Assembly (NCBI RefSeq): GCF_008180865.1
Contig: NZ_VTEX01000003.1
Location: forward strand, 250,501-314,500
DNA: 64,000 nucleotides
Direction of reading: 5' to 3'
Source: Rossellomorea aquimaris
Lineage (GTDB): Bacteria > Bacillota > Bacilli > Bacillales > Bacillaceae_B
The position numbers and the translations under genes are program-made. The notes beneath the pieces were generated by a model. It saw only the letters and a program-made list of their open reading frames with translations. It made no database searches and was not told the DNA's origin. Shown one piece after another: positions 18,801-27,356 of this stretch (position 1 is the stretch's first letter; each line of letters opens with the position of its first letter).

Positions 18801-19611
18801 CGACTGCTTTTTTCTGAGATTCTTCAAATGCACCTACGATACCGGCGACATGGGTTCCATGGGAACTACTTGCCGGGATGACATCGGTATCTTTGTCCGC
18901 CCAGTCATAACCTGTAGGGACTTTATCGGAATACCAGATGTCGTTTACTTCTGTTTCATTCAGTGTTGACTGGATATTTTCTTCATTATATTTCGCGTGT
19001 TCTTTCCCATTTTCGGTAAGCTGCAGAGCTTCGTGCCTGTGATCTATGCCCGAATCTACGATAGCCACGATCATTCCCTCACCTGTGTAATTGTATTTCG
19101 TCCACACATTCATCGCTTCAACAAGTTCATTGCTGTTTATATCGTGGTGCTCATAGGTTTTCGCAATGCGGATATCTTTTACACCATCAACCTTCTTGAT
19201 TTTTTCCGCTTCCTCTATGGTTGTCTCCATACTGAAACCGTAAAAACCTTCAGAATATGTGTGGATAATTTCAGAACCGCCACTTCGTTTTTTCATGAAA
19301 GTGCCCTTTACTTGCTCAACCTTTTGTTCAGGCTTATCTTTTTTTTCTACATCGACTTCTACTATCAGTCTGATATTCTCTTTTGGATCAAATTTTTCTG
19401 ATTTCTGCCCGTAAAGAGGATGACCTATAGCACTATCTTTCCATAGGTTATCTACCTCAGCCTTTGCCTCCTTTGACAGAGGAATTGCCTGTCCTGCATG
19501 TCCATTCTTATTTGGCAGTTCAAATTCCGCCCCGGCCGGTGTTGCGATGCTTCCGGCAATCAAAGCGGACATACCAATTGCAGATAATTTTTTCTTCATG
19601 GAACTCTTCAT
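15760..19611 (-). CDS. Secreted S8 protease, lactocepin/C5a-peptidase-like, without dockerin (1283 aa)
   Basis: The divergent member of the set. Signal peptide 1-28 (SIATPAGA-EF). A shorter propeptide (about 75-155) with VEQVKGTFMKKRSGG. S8 domain with Asp186 (AIVDSGIDHRHEAL), His251 (SSHGTHVAG), Asn in ASAGNSS and Ser near 585 (EAMSGTSMASPQ). A PA insert lies at about 420-530. C-terminal beta domains include a Fn3-like KVKAGKSKKTNVFLSVP, a calcium-loop-like DLNKDGNVDKSN, a FlgD-type DGRDDDGNILPDGDYYYVYE and a final VTVTGTDENG repeat. It has no cohesin-like domain, no dockerin and no conserved C-terminal tail, so it probably acts as a free secreted protease. Two ATGs (19611 and 19599) have plausible ribosome sites. 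A degraded copy of its 3' end lies at 15072. Confidence 0.87.
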   Translation of the reverse strand: MKSSMKKKLSAIGMSALIAGSIATPAGAEFELPNKNGHAGQAIPLSKEAKAEVDNLWKDSAIGHPLYGQKSEKFDPKENIRLIVEVDVEKKDKPEQKVEQVKGTFMKKRSGGSEIIHTYSEGFYGFSMETTIEEAEKIKKVDGVKDIRIAKTYEHHDINSNELVEAMNVWTKYNYTGEGMIVAIVDSGIDHRHEALQLTENGKEHAKYNEENIQSTLNETEVNDIWYSDKVPTGYDWADKDTDVIPASSSHGTHVAGIVGAFEESQKKAVGVAPDVQLIAEKVFSDTQGYAYDDDIAAGIYHAVEVGADVINMSLGSDAGIVDPNDPVQRAVEYATDNGVLVVASAGNSSYSTKQNLLPNTELPLAKNPDIGVVGDPGITPSALQVASSENELMRVESLELNDGTMLGYQNQSNSKKLIEGLEAGKDYELVFVGEANKEELEGVDLEGKIAVVKPGDTYSTYSPFQFRVAGKGAAALIVIPPDESSDYPNLIFSSNSIPAVTTELKSGNTLMETLQNGETITVELSDEGMWVQNPATEPMSYFSSYGAPTDLSFKPEITAPGGKITSTVLDNQYEAMSGTSMASPQVAGGAALLLQKYYQELGLPKNEETVLKAKMALMNTSEILKDPNGENIPYSPRRQGSGLMKIKQAVETPYLLKNNGAPLEQAASVALKEVENKFNFSLNVEPLKGNEFSVFKDGEASVNPEDSEISINVSNKSMENLNFETKYLEGSNIREHAQLEISNSSSEDKTFTSSIEYTELSNDAEKNGVQFSVSNKVKVKAGKSKKTNVFLSVPKTAGEGIYEGYITLINEEDDTEKYQVPFAVKVAKPTEYDVYVDVLKDGTVIKEFDLNKDGNVDKSNEYLTLSSEPVVNASVKVNGKKVSDQNGTSISMKDKDVELNVSVELPEEFRDNQFVEGFVRLVPKNEETPSLTMPYMGFYGDWDSLDNIDESPINGDAYLPYTVLWNDLLELPIGYDSKTGKFNPEQIGYSPNSIVTGIYPSFTAFRNLKEMSLSVQDKDGDTVANITDFSEYSEDGGPLAFSKNIMAYRNFYYGFDGLLWDGRDDDGNILPDGDYYYVYESTLNYEGAEPQQTKIPIKIDAAGPQVENIQVEEQEDGNYKITWNVKEEDTGYKGSMLWVNGKRKSLEAGAMEYISDERPEIVMIQAIDGVQNVGVNYWGNKELLHADPFINFLHVSGSNINENKPASMIIFGYKRLDWHIEISDSEGNMIEYTDIENEHSIYGLKWYPGEEYPNGDYFVTVTGTDENGLSLTSEPKKMTVKH

Positions 19612-19716
19612 CCTCTCACCCTTTATTTATATTTTTTATGAAGATTCATAGATGTTTTAGAGACAGCTGTTTATCCCCCTTGAAATCCCCCCTTTGTTTT
19701 AGGCTCACTTAATTCA

Positions 19717-19749
19717 ATTCTATTAGTATCGAAATATCCCTATTGGGGG
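19717..19749 (-). promoter_or_regulatory. Promoter with C-run box for protease 15760
   Basis: Minus strand ATATCCCCCAATAGGGATAT (C-run 19745-19749), 22 nt, TAGAAT (19717-19722), about 105 nt before the start. The box itself is part of a small ATATCCC/GGGATAT palindrome. Confidence 0.5.
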
Positions 19750-20762
19750 ATATTTTCTGTATATTCTGTCGAAATCCAGCCTATAGTTCAATATCAACCG
19801 GAGAGAATAGTTGATTTTAAGCCTTGGAAAGTGAAAAAAGGCGGATAATATAATTTAATAATTGGGGGGAATTACTTGATTCAGTCTTGAAATATTAGTT
19901 CGAAGGAAGTATACCGTGAAAAATTTGAGGAAAATTACCTATCACAGATACACTTGATGAAGGATCTTAGAAGTAGATTAGGATTATGCCAGTACAGCAT
20001 AGTCCCTAGCAATCACTTAATATTGCTGTTTGAAACAAGATGCGCCAACTATCAGTATAAGATATAGTTAACAGATGTATGCTATGTGATTTGAAATCTC
20101 CGTGATACATACCGCTTATACCTTCGTGTCAACCTTCCCCCACCTTTTCTATCATTTCAGAAATAGTGAGCACCTCTTTTACACCCTCTACTGAAATCGA
20201 CATTTTCCTATTGGGGGAAAATAAGAGAAAATTTAATAAATAATTGGAATTTTTATCCTTGAATGCTTCATTAAATGTTTATATTTCACCTGTTGACAAT
20301 GGCAAAAGAATGAAGAAACAATAAGTTTATCGGGAAAAACCCTCGAATCGTTGAGGAAAAAGGAAAAATGATAGGATAAGGGATATAAGACGCTGGGTTT
20401 AAATCGAAGAAAAAAGAATCGTTTGAGTCGACCTTATCATACACTCGACTTTTCCTATCCACTTTACCTCTTTTCTAAAATAAAGTGCCGGTCACTAGGA
20501 TCGGCACAATGAATCATTCTGTTATTTAATGGACACGTTCACTTCCTGGGCTTTTTTCTCTTTCAGTCGACTTCGAAATATTGTTTAGATTTTTTCTTTT
20601 TTCACCTTTTATTTTACCCTCAGGAAACTCCACAAAGTTTAAATTTGCTTTTACCTTGATCTCACCTTCAATATTTTAGTTAAAAAGCATAATAGCCGTA
20701 TAAAAACCTTCCAAAAAGCACACCATAAGTTTGCTCTATATTTAAACTAGGGGTGGGAAATC
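19750..20762. other. Long non-coding interval with two more C-run boxes and a terminator-like hairpin
   Basis: No convincing gene in 1 kb. Visible: G-runs on the plus strand at 19864-19869 and 20213-20217 (the latter in CCTATTGGGGGAAAAT, nearly repeating the 19745 box). On the minus strand a hairpin GTGCCG...CGGCAC at 20485-20507 is followed by TTTATTTTAG, terminator-like. Upstream of that hairpin a 50-codon minus-strand frame (20526-20675) ends at TAA but has no start or ribosome site; it may be the 3' remnant of a lost gene. Confidence 0.4.
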
Positions 20763-21479
20763 ATGGATTGGTTTGGCCACAGTCATCAATCTTTCCATTT
20801 TAGCTTGTTTTCTGTAAGTCACGTTGTTACGTTATCAATCTTTATTCTTGTTGCAGTCATCATTTTTCTATACCGAAAAAATTTGAATGATAGTAAATGG
20901 AGAAGTATTGAAAAAGGAACTGCTTATTCCTTGATTTTAATGGAGATCATGAATCATGTATGGATGTATGTACATGGAGTATGGAAATTCGGCCGTTCCA
21001 TGCCTTTAGAGTTGTGTAATATCGCTGTCATTTTATGTATCTGTTTACTATTGACCAGAAAAAAAATATTCTTTGAATTATTATTTTTTATTGCTGTTTT
21101 AGGTGCGACACAAGCAATCATTACTCCCGCATTGACATATGATTTCCCTCACTTTCGATTTCTTCACTTTTTTTATTCCCATTTGTTCGCCGTATGGGTA
21201 ACGTTGTATTTTACGTTGGTAAAAGGGTATCTCCCAACATTCAGGTCGTTTACAAAACTTATTGTCTTTATTAACCTCCTAATGCCGATCATCTTGTTTG
21301 TAAATAAGCAGGCAAACGGAAATTATTGGTTTTTACGCCACAAACCAAAAAGCCCAAGCCTATTTGATGTACTGGGACCGTATCCATGGTATATCTTAAC
21401 TCTTGAAAGTGTCTTAATTGTAATTAGCGTGATTACATGGCTCATCTTACGAAAAATGCGGGGAACGATCTCAGCCTGA
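20763..21479 (+). CDS. YwaF/TIGR02206-type integral membrane protein (238 aa)
   Basis: About six or seven hydrophobic segments (for example TLSIFILVAVIIFLY, IAVILCICLLL, FFELLFFIAVLGA, LIVFINLLMPIILFV, SVLIVISVITWLIL). Family-typical polar features are also present: the N-terminal WFGHSHQSFHFSLFS, EIMNHVWMYVHG, MPLELCNIAVIL, HFFYSHLFAVWVT and NGNYWFLRHKP. The family has no established biochemical role that I know of. Preceded by GGGGTGGG-type purines 4-10 bases before ATG. It sits alone between two protease genes on the opposite strand, and nothing in context points to a link with them. Confidence 0.75.
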   Translation: MDWFGHSHQSFHFSLFSVSHVVTLSIFILVAVIIFLYRKNLNDSKWRSIEKGTAYSLILMEIMNHVWMYVHGVWKFGRSMPLELCNIAVILCICLLLTRKKIFFELLFFIAVLGATQAIITPALTYDFPHFRFLHFFYSHLFAVWVTLYFTLVKGYLPTFRSFTKLIVFINLLMPIILFVNKQANGNYWFLRHKPKSPSLFDVLGPYPWYILTLESVLIVISVITWLILRKMRGTISA

Positions 21480-21562
21480 AACAAGACAATGATTCTATTT
21501 GCACAGTGCTAAAAAAGAGATCTTTGTTACTTAGATAAGCGTTAGAGGAAAGGTTCATTCAT

Positions 21563-21603
21563 AAAAAATAGAGTGTTTAAGGAATTAATCCCTAAACACT
21601 CTA
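21563..21603 (-). terminator. Terminator of protease 21640
   Basis: Minus strand AGAGTGTTTAGGGATTAATT then CCTTAAACACTCT, followed by ATTTTTTATG; 10-bp stem. Confidence 0.85.
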
Positions 21604-21639
21604 ACAGATTCGTATAATATTGCTCAATTTTTTGTAACT

Positions 21640-24600
21640 TTATTGGACTCCAAGCTCCTCCAGAATCCTCTCCAATGATTTGCCTTTGTAGTTCTGTTTC
21701 GCTTTCGGAGCATTCTCTGCTGATGGATTTTGCAGGAGATAATTCTTCTTCACATAACCAATGTCTGCAGCATCCACGGTGCCGTCGAAGTTAATATCTG
21801 CAGCTCGGTCACTTGTTCCCCACTTCTCTTGAATGTAAACAGCATCCATTACGTCTATGACATCGTCTTTATTCACATCACCCGCTTCTAGTGTTTTAAA
21901 CAAGACATCCTTGTTTCCATGAGAGCCCATTATAAACATTTTATGAAGTGTGAAATGTCCTGGGACATTCAATTCCATTTTGAGTTGTTCACCAATTACT
22001 GTTAATGGTAAATTGAAGTCAAACCCCGGACCATTGCCTATAGTTCCTTTATAAACTTTTCCATCCTCACCAGTCATTTTTGCTTCTGCACTGAGTGTTG
22101 AATAGTCAATATTCGTGGCAGGATCTCCATTATATGGGTTCATGAATGCCTCCGCTTTTATAGTACCTTTAGCCATTGTACCGGGTTTCATTCGAAATTG
22201 AGGTGTTGCATTAAACAACATGTCTTGAGTGTTTCCTTCAGCATCGGTAATGGAAGTCCTCAGACTACTTGGTGAAAGCGTTCCCCCATACCACTCATCC
22301 TTTACCTTATACGTCACGTTAACTAAAGGCAGGTCTCCCGTTAAAGGCTCCTGTCCTTCCTTCAAGGTTGCGGTTACCTCTAACTGTGAAGAATAAGGAT
22401 AAGTATTATCATTGTCAACCTTCACTGAAATTTTATCACTCATGCCTGGCGCTGGTTTAACCTCTGCAATATCAACATATTGATTATTATAATTTAATGT
22501 GTAAACAGCTTCTTTTACCTTTTCCACATTATTTAAGGACAGAGTGACATCCAAATTTTCACCCATACCTGCTGCCTGTTTGTCTGGCTGTGCAAGTGCA
22601 TAAGGCTCCCCTTCTCTGATAAAGTAAATGTCACTGGTTTCTCCATAGTATCCGTTAGTCGCAGGATCGATCCCATCAAACACAAGATGCATTGGTCTTG
22701 TTTCGTCCATTGGAATGTCAACAGAAAACGTTCCATCCTCATTTATCGGCAGTTCTCCTCTGTTTCGGAAGTTCAAATTATCCTGATAGAGGACTTTATT
22801 ATCTCCTTGAGTAAAACTAAAGCCTTCATCTTTCATTGCCTCAATTTCTTCATCGAAAATTGAACCTGTAATATTTACTGTTTTTTCTTCAGGCTTGTAT
22901 TCATATACACCGGACTCAAGGTTTAGATCAAACTTTGGTGCAGTATAGTCAATGTATAGTGTATCTTCTTTCGAGAAGGTCCTGCCTTCATCATTTGTGG
23001 CAACCACTTTTACTTTATAAAAGCCAGGCTCAGCACGTTCCGGATGATGATCAATTGGGTTATCCTGACTCCCTGTCATCGGATAGTAAACCCCATCAAA
23101 AGCATTTCTTAAAGACAAATCACCATTCGTTAAGCTCGAACCAAATCCATCAACTGATCCAATAAAGCCGATTTCTTTATTTGTTTTTCCATCTACCAGG
23201 AAGAGGTCAAGTGTCTTCATATGTGATTTTAAATTGAAAGTTGCATCTGTAAATCGAGCCATACTTGAATTAAAATAGTTAAATGGATAGGTCATTGCTT
23301 CATGGCTAAGATTGTAATAATTGATTCCTTCTTCCACAGTCTGAATTCCAAATGGCACCTGGTAGGTTTCATCCTGATTGTCTCTATTGGTATACACGAC
23401 ATATCCTTCATATGTGCCCAGTTCTGCTGTTTTTGGAATCGTAATGAATACATTCGTTTTCTTCTTGGCATTTCCGTTAACTTTTATTGTTGATTTGGTT
23501 GTAAGGTTTACTCCGTTTTCCGAGGCATCCTTTGAGCCTCTGCGATTCTTTTGGAACTGTACCGTTACATCAAATGTTTTGGATTTTTTACTGTTGTTGT
23601 AAAGGACAACGGAACGATCCTCTGTTAGATGTTGACCATTTGGGGCAAATGTACCGAAACTGATAGCTCCCGTGTTATTGTCTATGCTTTTTTCTTTTCC
23701 ACCAACTGGATGCAACGTTTTGCCCAGCACTTCAATTCTTGTGTTTGAATGGACAGCCTCGTATGGATCGACAACACCGGCCCCTACTTCATACACACTG
23801 TAATCACCATTTAACGGATCTGCCGTATTCATTAAGGTTTCCTTAACTTCTGATGGTGATAATTCTGGATTTGATTGTAATAATAACGCTGCCACACCCG
23901 CGGCATTTGGACTTGCCATTGATGTTCCGGATAATCGGTCGTAGGCGTATTCATACTGCCCTATTTGATCCTCTCCATGCATATAGGATGGGATTGTCGA
24001 GAAGACAGAGACACCAGGAGCTGTTACTTCAGGTTTTATGTCATAGGTTGTCCTGGCTGGGCCACGTGAGCTAAAGTCTGCCAATTTGTTTCCTTCTGTC
24101 ATTTCTTGTCCCATTTCATCAAAAGAGAATGTTGCTTCTCCGGCTGAGACTTCCTTTTTCAGCTCATTTCCTTGTTCGTAAGATAGATTGAATGTCGGGA
24201 CAAATTGATAGCCTTCCCCTAAATAGGTAGGGATGAAGCCTTCTTCTGGAATATTATTATAGAGCAATACAGCTTTTGCGCCTTTTTTATAGGCTATTGT
24301 AATTTTATCAATGAAACTTGTAATGCCACGTTGAATTAAAACAATTTTCCCTTCCACACTCTTATTATTATAATGCGATTCATATCCGAGCGAAACATCA
24401 ACAACTGGAATATTTTGTCCCTTTAGCTCATCCAAGTTGTCTTCATACCCTTTTCCAAGCAATTTCAAATCTGCAGGAAGCGGTGTATCAGCATGCAGTG
24501 CTCCTTTTGCGGTAACAATAGTTTCGGAAGTATCACTGGCACCAACCGTTATGGCTAATGGTGCAGTTCCCGGAGATCCGAGCGTATACATACCATTGCC

Positions 24601-25731
24601 ACTGTTTCCTGCTGAAACGACAGCTGTCACGCCGGCAAGTACAGCATTATTTACTGCAATACTTGTTGCATACATTGGGTTGTTGTAGTTTGCTCCAAGT
24701 GAAAGATTGATGACATCCAGATCATCCGCTACAGCTCGATCAATTCCTGCTAATACATCTTCTGTATATCCGGAACCATAGGGGCCCAAGACTCGATAGA
24801 CATATAAATCAGCATCTGGCGCTACCCCCGTTACTGCATGATCGACGCTGTTGTCCCCTGTACCGGCAATGATCCCCGAAACGTGTGATCCATGATGAGT
24901 ATAATAGTATGCACCTGTAAGGGGATTCCTTTCTCCGTATCCTGAGTTCTTCCAATCTTCATACGTCGTTTCCATCGGATCATTGTCATTGTCCACAAAG
25001 TCATAACCGCCTTTATAGGCATCCTTTAAATCAGGATGGTTATAATCAACGCCGGTATCCAATACCCCTACCTTTATCCCTTCACCTGTAAGTCCTTCAG
25101 CGTGTAATTTATCCACTCCTGGAAATGTACGCATTCCTGTTTCTTTATTTTCGTCAGAGGAAACATCATTTTGAACCGGAGGCTCTACATGTACCTCATC
25201 ATTTGACCAAACGGCTTTTACTTCGTTGGAGTCGAGTAATGCCTTTATTTTGTTGGCAGGCAGTTCAATCGCAACACCATTAATGGCATTTTTATACGTT
25301 CTTTTTACTTTATAGACATCTTTTTTCTTTTTTGCCTCTTCTTTATAAATCTTTCGCAAGTCTGATTTGAATGTTTTGTGCGCAGCCTCAGCTTTTTGTT
25401 TTGCTTCGTCCATTGACAGTTTCTTACCATCAGCAGCTGCTTCTAACACCGCTGTCTTGGCAGGCTTGTCCTTAAATTCTACTATGACGGATATCTCTTC
25501 TTCACTTTCTAGATTTGTTTCCGGGGATAGCTGCAATCCTTCTAAATTGTTCACTTTTAATTGATTTAATGCTTGTCGCTGCTCGGGTGTCAAGTTTGCC
25601 AGCACTTGGTCGATGGGTGATGCTGTTGATGCGGTGGCAACCTGATCAAAAGGAGTCTGTGCAACTGGATTAAGCAATAACCCCGTGCCTAACGTTAAAG
25701 TTGTTAAACTTTTTGTCAATTTGTTCTTCAT
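21640..25731 (-). CDS. Secreted S8 protease with cohesin-like and dockerin modules (1363 aa)
   Basis: Signal peptide about 1-34 (TTLTLGTGLLLNPVAQTPF). Helix LTPEQRQALNQL, then I9 propeptide about 80-190 (NAINGVAIELPANKIKALL). S8 triad motifs: VLDTGVDYNHPDL, HHGSHVSG (Ser replaces the usual Thr after HG), SAGNSG, SGTSMASPN. PA insert with KAVLLYNNIPEEG. Fn3-like region KKTNVFITIPKTAELGTYEG. Cohesin-like domain about 1045-1165 (GENLDVTLSLNNVEKVKEA; DLPLVNVTYKVKD). Dockerin about 1279-1330 (DVNKDDVIDVMD; DINFDGTVDAAD). Tail LERILEELGVQ. It is the closest paralogue of the 41458 protease. Its upstream neighbour is regulator 25866, and both have the 38-nt dyad in their promoters, as the 41458/45810 pair does. 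Confidence 0.88.
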   Translation of the reverse strand: MKNKLTKSLTTLTLGTGLLLNPVAQTPFDQVATASTASPIDQVLANLTPEQRQALNQLKVNNLEGLQLSPETNLESEEEISVIVEFKDKPAKTAVLEAAADGKKLSMDEAKQKAEAAHKTFKSDLRKIYKEEAKKKKDVYKVKRTYKNAINGVAIELPANKIKALLDSNEVKAVWSNDEVHVEPPVQNDVSSDENKETGMRTFPGVDKLHAEGLTGEGIKVGVLDTGVDYNHPDLKDAYKGGYDFVDNDNDPMETTYEDWKNSGYGERNPLTGAYYYTHHGSHVSGIIAGTGDNSVDHAVTGVAPDADLYVYRVLGPYGSGYTEDVLAGIDRAVADDLDVINLSLGANYNNPMYATSIAVNNAVLAGVTAVVSAGNSGNGMYTLGSPGTAPLAITVGASDTSETIVTAKGALHADTPLPADLKLLGKGYEDNLDELKGQNIPVVDVSLGYESHYNNKSVEGKIVLIQRGITSFIDKITIAYKKGAKAVLLYNNIPEEGFIPTYLGEGYQFVPTFNLSYEQGNELKKEVSAGEATFSFDEMGQEMTEGNKLADFSSRGPARTTYDIKPEVTAPGVSVFSTIPSYMHGEDQIGQYEYAYDRLSGTSMASPNAAGVAALLLQSNPELSPSEVKETLMNTADPLNGDYSVYEVGAGVVDPYEAVHSNTRIEVLGKTLHPVGGKEKSIDNNTGAISFGTFAPNGQHLTEDRSVVLYNNSKKSKTFDVTVQFQKNRRGSKDASENGVNLTTKSTIKVNGNAKKKTNVFITIPKTAELGTYEGYVVYTNRDNQDETYQVPFGIQTVEEGINYYNLSHEAMTYPFNYFNSSMARFTDATFNLKSHMKTLDLFLVDGKTNKEIGFIGSVDGFGSSLTNGDLSLRNAFDGVYYPMTGSQDNPIDHHPERAEPGFYKVKVVATNDEGRTFSKEDTLYIDYTAPKFDLNLESGVYEYKPEEKTVNITGSIFDEEIEAMKDEGFSFTQGDNKVLYQDNLNFRNRGELPINEDGTFSVDIPMDETRPMHLVFDGIDPATNGYYGETSDIYFIREGEPYALAQPDKQAAGMGENLDVTLSLNNVEKVKEAVYTLNYNNQYVDIAEVKPAPGMSDKISVKVDNDNTYPYSSQLEVTATLKEGQEPLTGDLPLVNVTYKVKDEWYGGTLSPSSLRTSITDAEGNTQDMLFNATPQFRMKPGTMAKGTIKAEAFMNPYNGDPATNIDYSTLSAEAKMTGEDGKVYKGTIGNGPGFDFNLPLTVIGEQLKMELNVPGHFTLHKMFIMGSHGNKDVLFKTLEAGDVNKDDVIDVMDAVYIQEKWGTSDRAADINFDGTVDAADIGYVKKNYLLQNPSAENAPKAKQNYKGKSLERILEELGVQ

Positions 25732-25767
25732 TCATCTCTTCCCTTCTTCTTTTACTAAACCTCATTT

Positions 25768-25819
25768 CGATTATATTTGGACTTGACGGGATATCATTTT
25801 CGGAAAATTCAATCAAATC
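25768..25819 (-). promoter_or_regulatory. 38-nt dyad operator and -10 of protease 21640
   Basis: Minus strand ATTTGATTGAATTTTCC ... CCGTCAAGT spans 25781-25818 (38 nt). Five bases later comes TATAAT (25770-25775). Base-by-base layout matches the operators at 45661, 47178 and 27194. The promoter-distal half-site is perfect (ATTTGAT); the proximal one is degenerate. Confidence 0.55.
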
Positions 25820-25856
25820 AAAAAAAAGAAAAAGAGCTCTTTTGCAGCTCTTTTCC
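25819..25856 (-). terminator. Terminator of regulator 25866
   Basis: Minus strand AAAAGAGCTGCAAAAGAGCT then CTTTTTCTTTTTTTT; 8-9 bp stem and long T-run, abutting the operator of the downstream protease. Confidence 0.8.
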
Positions 25857-25865
25857 TCAAAGTAA

Positions 25866-27122
25866 TTATTCTATTTTTCCTGTTTGTAACAGATTAGAAT
25901 ATTTTTTATCATGTTGTGATGTAGCATGAACTCTATAATGCCAAAAAGCTAACAAACATTTTTTGAACCTTTCCATATTCCCAATCCTATTTGATAAATC
26001 CGCCACTTCTATAAGTTCATCCAAACCTTTTTCAAATTGACTGTTTTTACATTGAAACAAGGCATGCGCATAGCGAAAGTCTAAATTCATTTTTTCTTTC
26101 AGCCACGGTTCCTTGCTTTCGGCCATATCGTCGATTACATGTTTGAACCTTTCTATGAGTGTCTTGGCATCATTTAGACGATCTAATCGAATGTATGTCT
26201 CAAATATCCTAGGCAGTCCCACATATATATCTTCCCTGCTTTCCAGCCAGGAGAGATACTCATCTACATATTCCAACTTACCAAAATCCAACAGGGCTGC
26301 ATAGCGATTACCTGCAGCAATTCCCGCATAATACTCACTTATTATTGAGTATTCATCTATTATATTCAAGACTTCTTCAAGGGAATTCCCAACCCTTGAA
26401 AGAGCAAGTCCCTTATACATTAATGCTCGTCCATAATAGTCGCCTTCTGGTGCCAGTTTCTTTAATTTTTCTGCGTAATTCAGCACCTGCCTCCATTCCT
26501 CACGCCGATAATAATCTGCCATGATCCACATGTAGGCTTCCAACATTATCTCATTCGGCATATAAGCTAATTGATCCAATACAAAAGACAGGGCATGCTG
26601 TCCTTTTTCTGTGCCTCTTACAATATAGAATCTCCTGAAATAACTTACTGCAACTTTTTCTGAAAAGCGATCCGACTCACTTTCAATAATCACCTCATAG
26701 AGCGGGAGTGCCTTCTCGCCTATTCCTCCTTGAAAAAGTTCTTCAGCAACAGTAAATATATATAATAAATTTTTCTTTCTGATCGTTTTTGACTGTTCCT
26801 CCAGCATTAAATTTATTAAGTCACTGTAAAGGTTGACATATCCTTCCGCTGCACACTTATACAAGAACTGTATACTTCTTCGTTTGTCCGCATGTTTTCC
26901 TTTATTTAAGCATTCCTCTACATAGTACTGATAGAGAGTATCTTCAGATAGACCGAATGCATTTGTTATCGCATCCAGATTTTGCAGAGAAAGAGGCTGC
27001 CTGTGATTAAAGAGGCGGCTGATCTCGCTTATATGAATACCAGATTCCTTGGAAAGCTCTGTTTTATTCCAATTCTTCATTTGCATATACTTTTGTATTT
27101 CTTGATAGAGAGCAGCATTCAT
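25866..27122 (-). CDS. HTH plus TPR-like regulator, second subfamily (418 aa)
   Basis: The ATG at 27122 is preceded by AGGTG at six bases and aligns with the start of the 45810 paralogue (MNAALYQEIQKYM against MNATLFQKIQHSM). A longer upstream frame runs through the operator and is not used. HTH: WNKTELSKESGIHISEISRLF at residues about 17-38, then a DAITNAFGLSEDTLYQYYVE helix. The rest is helical repeats (KRRSIQFLYKCAAEGY, SYFRRFYIVRGTEKG, YYRREEWRQVLNYAEKL). It differs from the PlcR-like paralogues in the window and recalls AimR/Rgg-type all-helical receptors in shape. Gene and promoter dyad are shared with the 45810 regulator, so autoregulation together with the downstream protease is likely (inference). 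Confidence 0.75.
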   Translation of the reverse strand: MNAALYQEIQKYMQMKNWNKTELSKESGIHISEISRLFNHRQPLSLQNLDAITNAFGLSEDTLYQYYVEECLNKGKHADKRRSIQFLYKCAAEGYVNLYSDLINLMLEEQSKTIRKKNLLYIFTVAEELFQGGIGEKALPLYEVIIESESDRFSEKVAVSYFRRFYIVRGTEKGQHALSFVLDQLAYMPNEIMLEAYMWIMADYYRREEWRQVLNYAEKLKKLAPEGDYYGRALMYKGLALSRVGNSLEEVLNIIDEYSIISEYYAGIAAGNRYAALLDFGKLEYVDEYLSWLESREDIYVGLPRIFETYIRLDRLNDAKTLIERFKHVIDDMAESKEPWLKEKMNLDFRYAHALFQCKNSQFEKGLDELIEVADLSNRIGNMERFKKCLLAFWHYRVHATSQHDKKYSNLLQTGKIE

Positions 27123-27193
27123 TTGATTCACCTGTTCCTTTTCATAAAACGAATTGAGCTGTTGCCATGAACAAACTCCCTTGATTGATGTTG

Positions 27194-27231
27194 ATTTGAT
27201 AGAATTTTTCAAAAACATTATCCCATCAAAT
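27194..27231 (-). promoter_or_regulatory. 38-nt dyad operator upstream of regulator 25866
   Basis: Near-perfect inverted repeat: plus strand ATTTGATAGAATTT at 27194-27207 and ATCAAAT closing at 27231, the same 38-nt length as at 45661 and 47178. A -10 at the usual 5-bp spacing is poor (TCAATC), so the site may serve a different start point or the divergent regulator gene at 27357. Confidence 0.55.
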
Positions 27232-27356
27232 TCAATTATAATCAAAGGAAAATGATAGAAAAGTAACAAAAAGAGAGGACTAAACAGGCTTTGTTGATAC
27301 CTTAAATGGAAGGTATTTATTCATTACTATTCTTTCAATTATGGAGTGGATGTGGC

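Noticed and set aside
15760..19611. Dockerin in protease 15760 from DLNKDGNVDKSN
   Set aside because: Only one calcium-loop-like segment, in the middle of a beta domain and with no second loop; not a dockerin.
25866..27269. Longer start for regulator 25866 adding 49 residues
   Set aside because: The extra codons cover the 38-nt operator; the ATG at 27122 has a ribosome site and matches the paralogue start.
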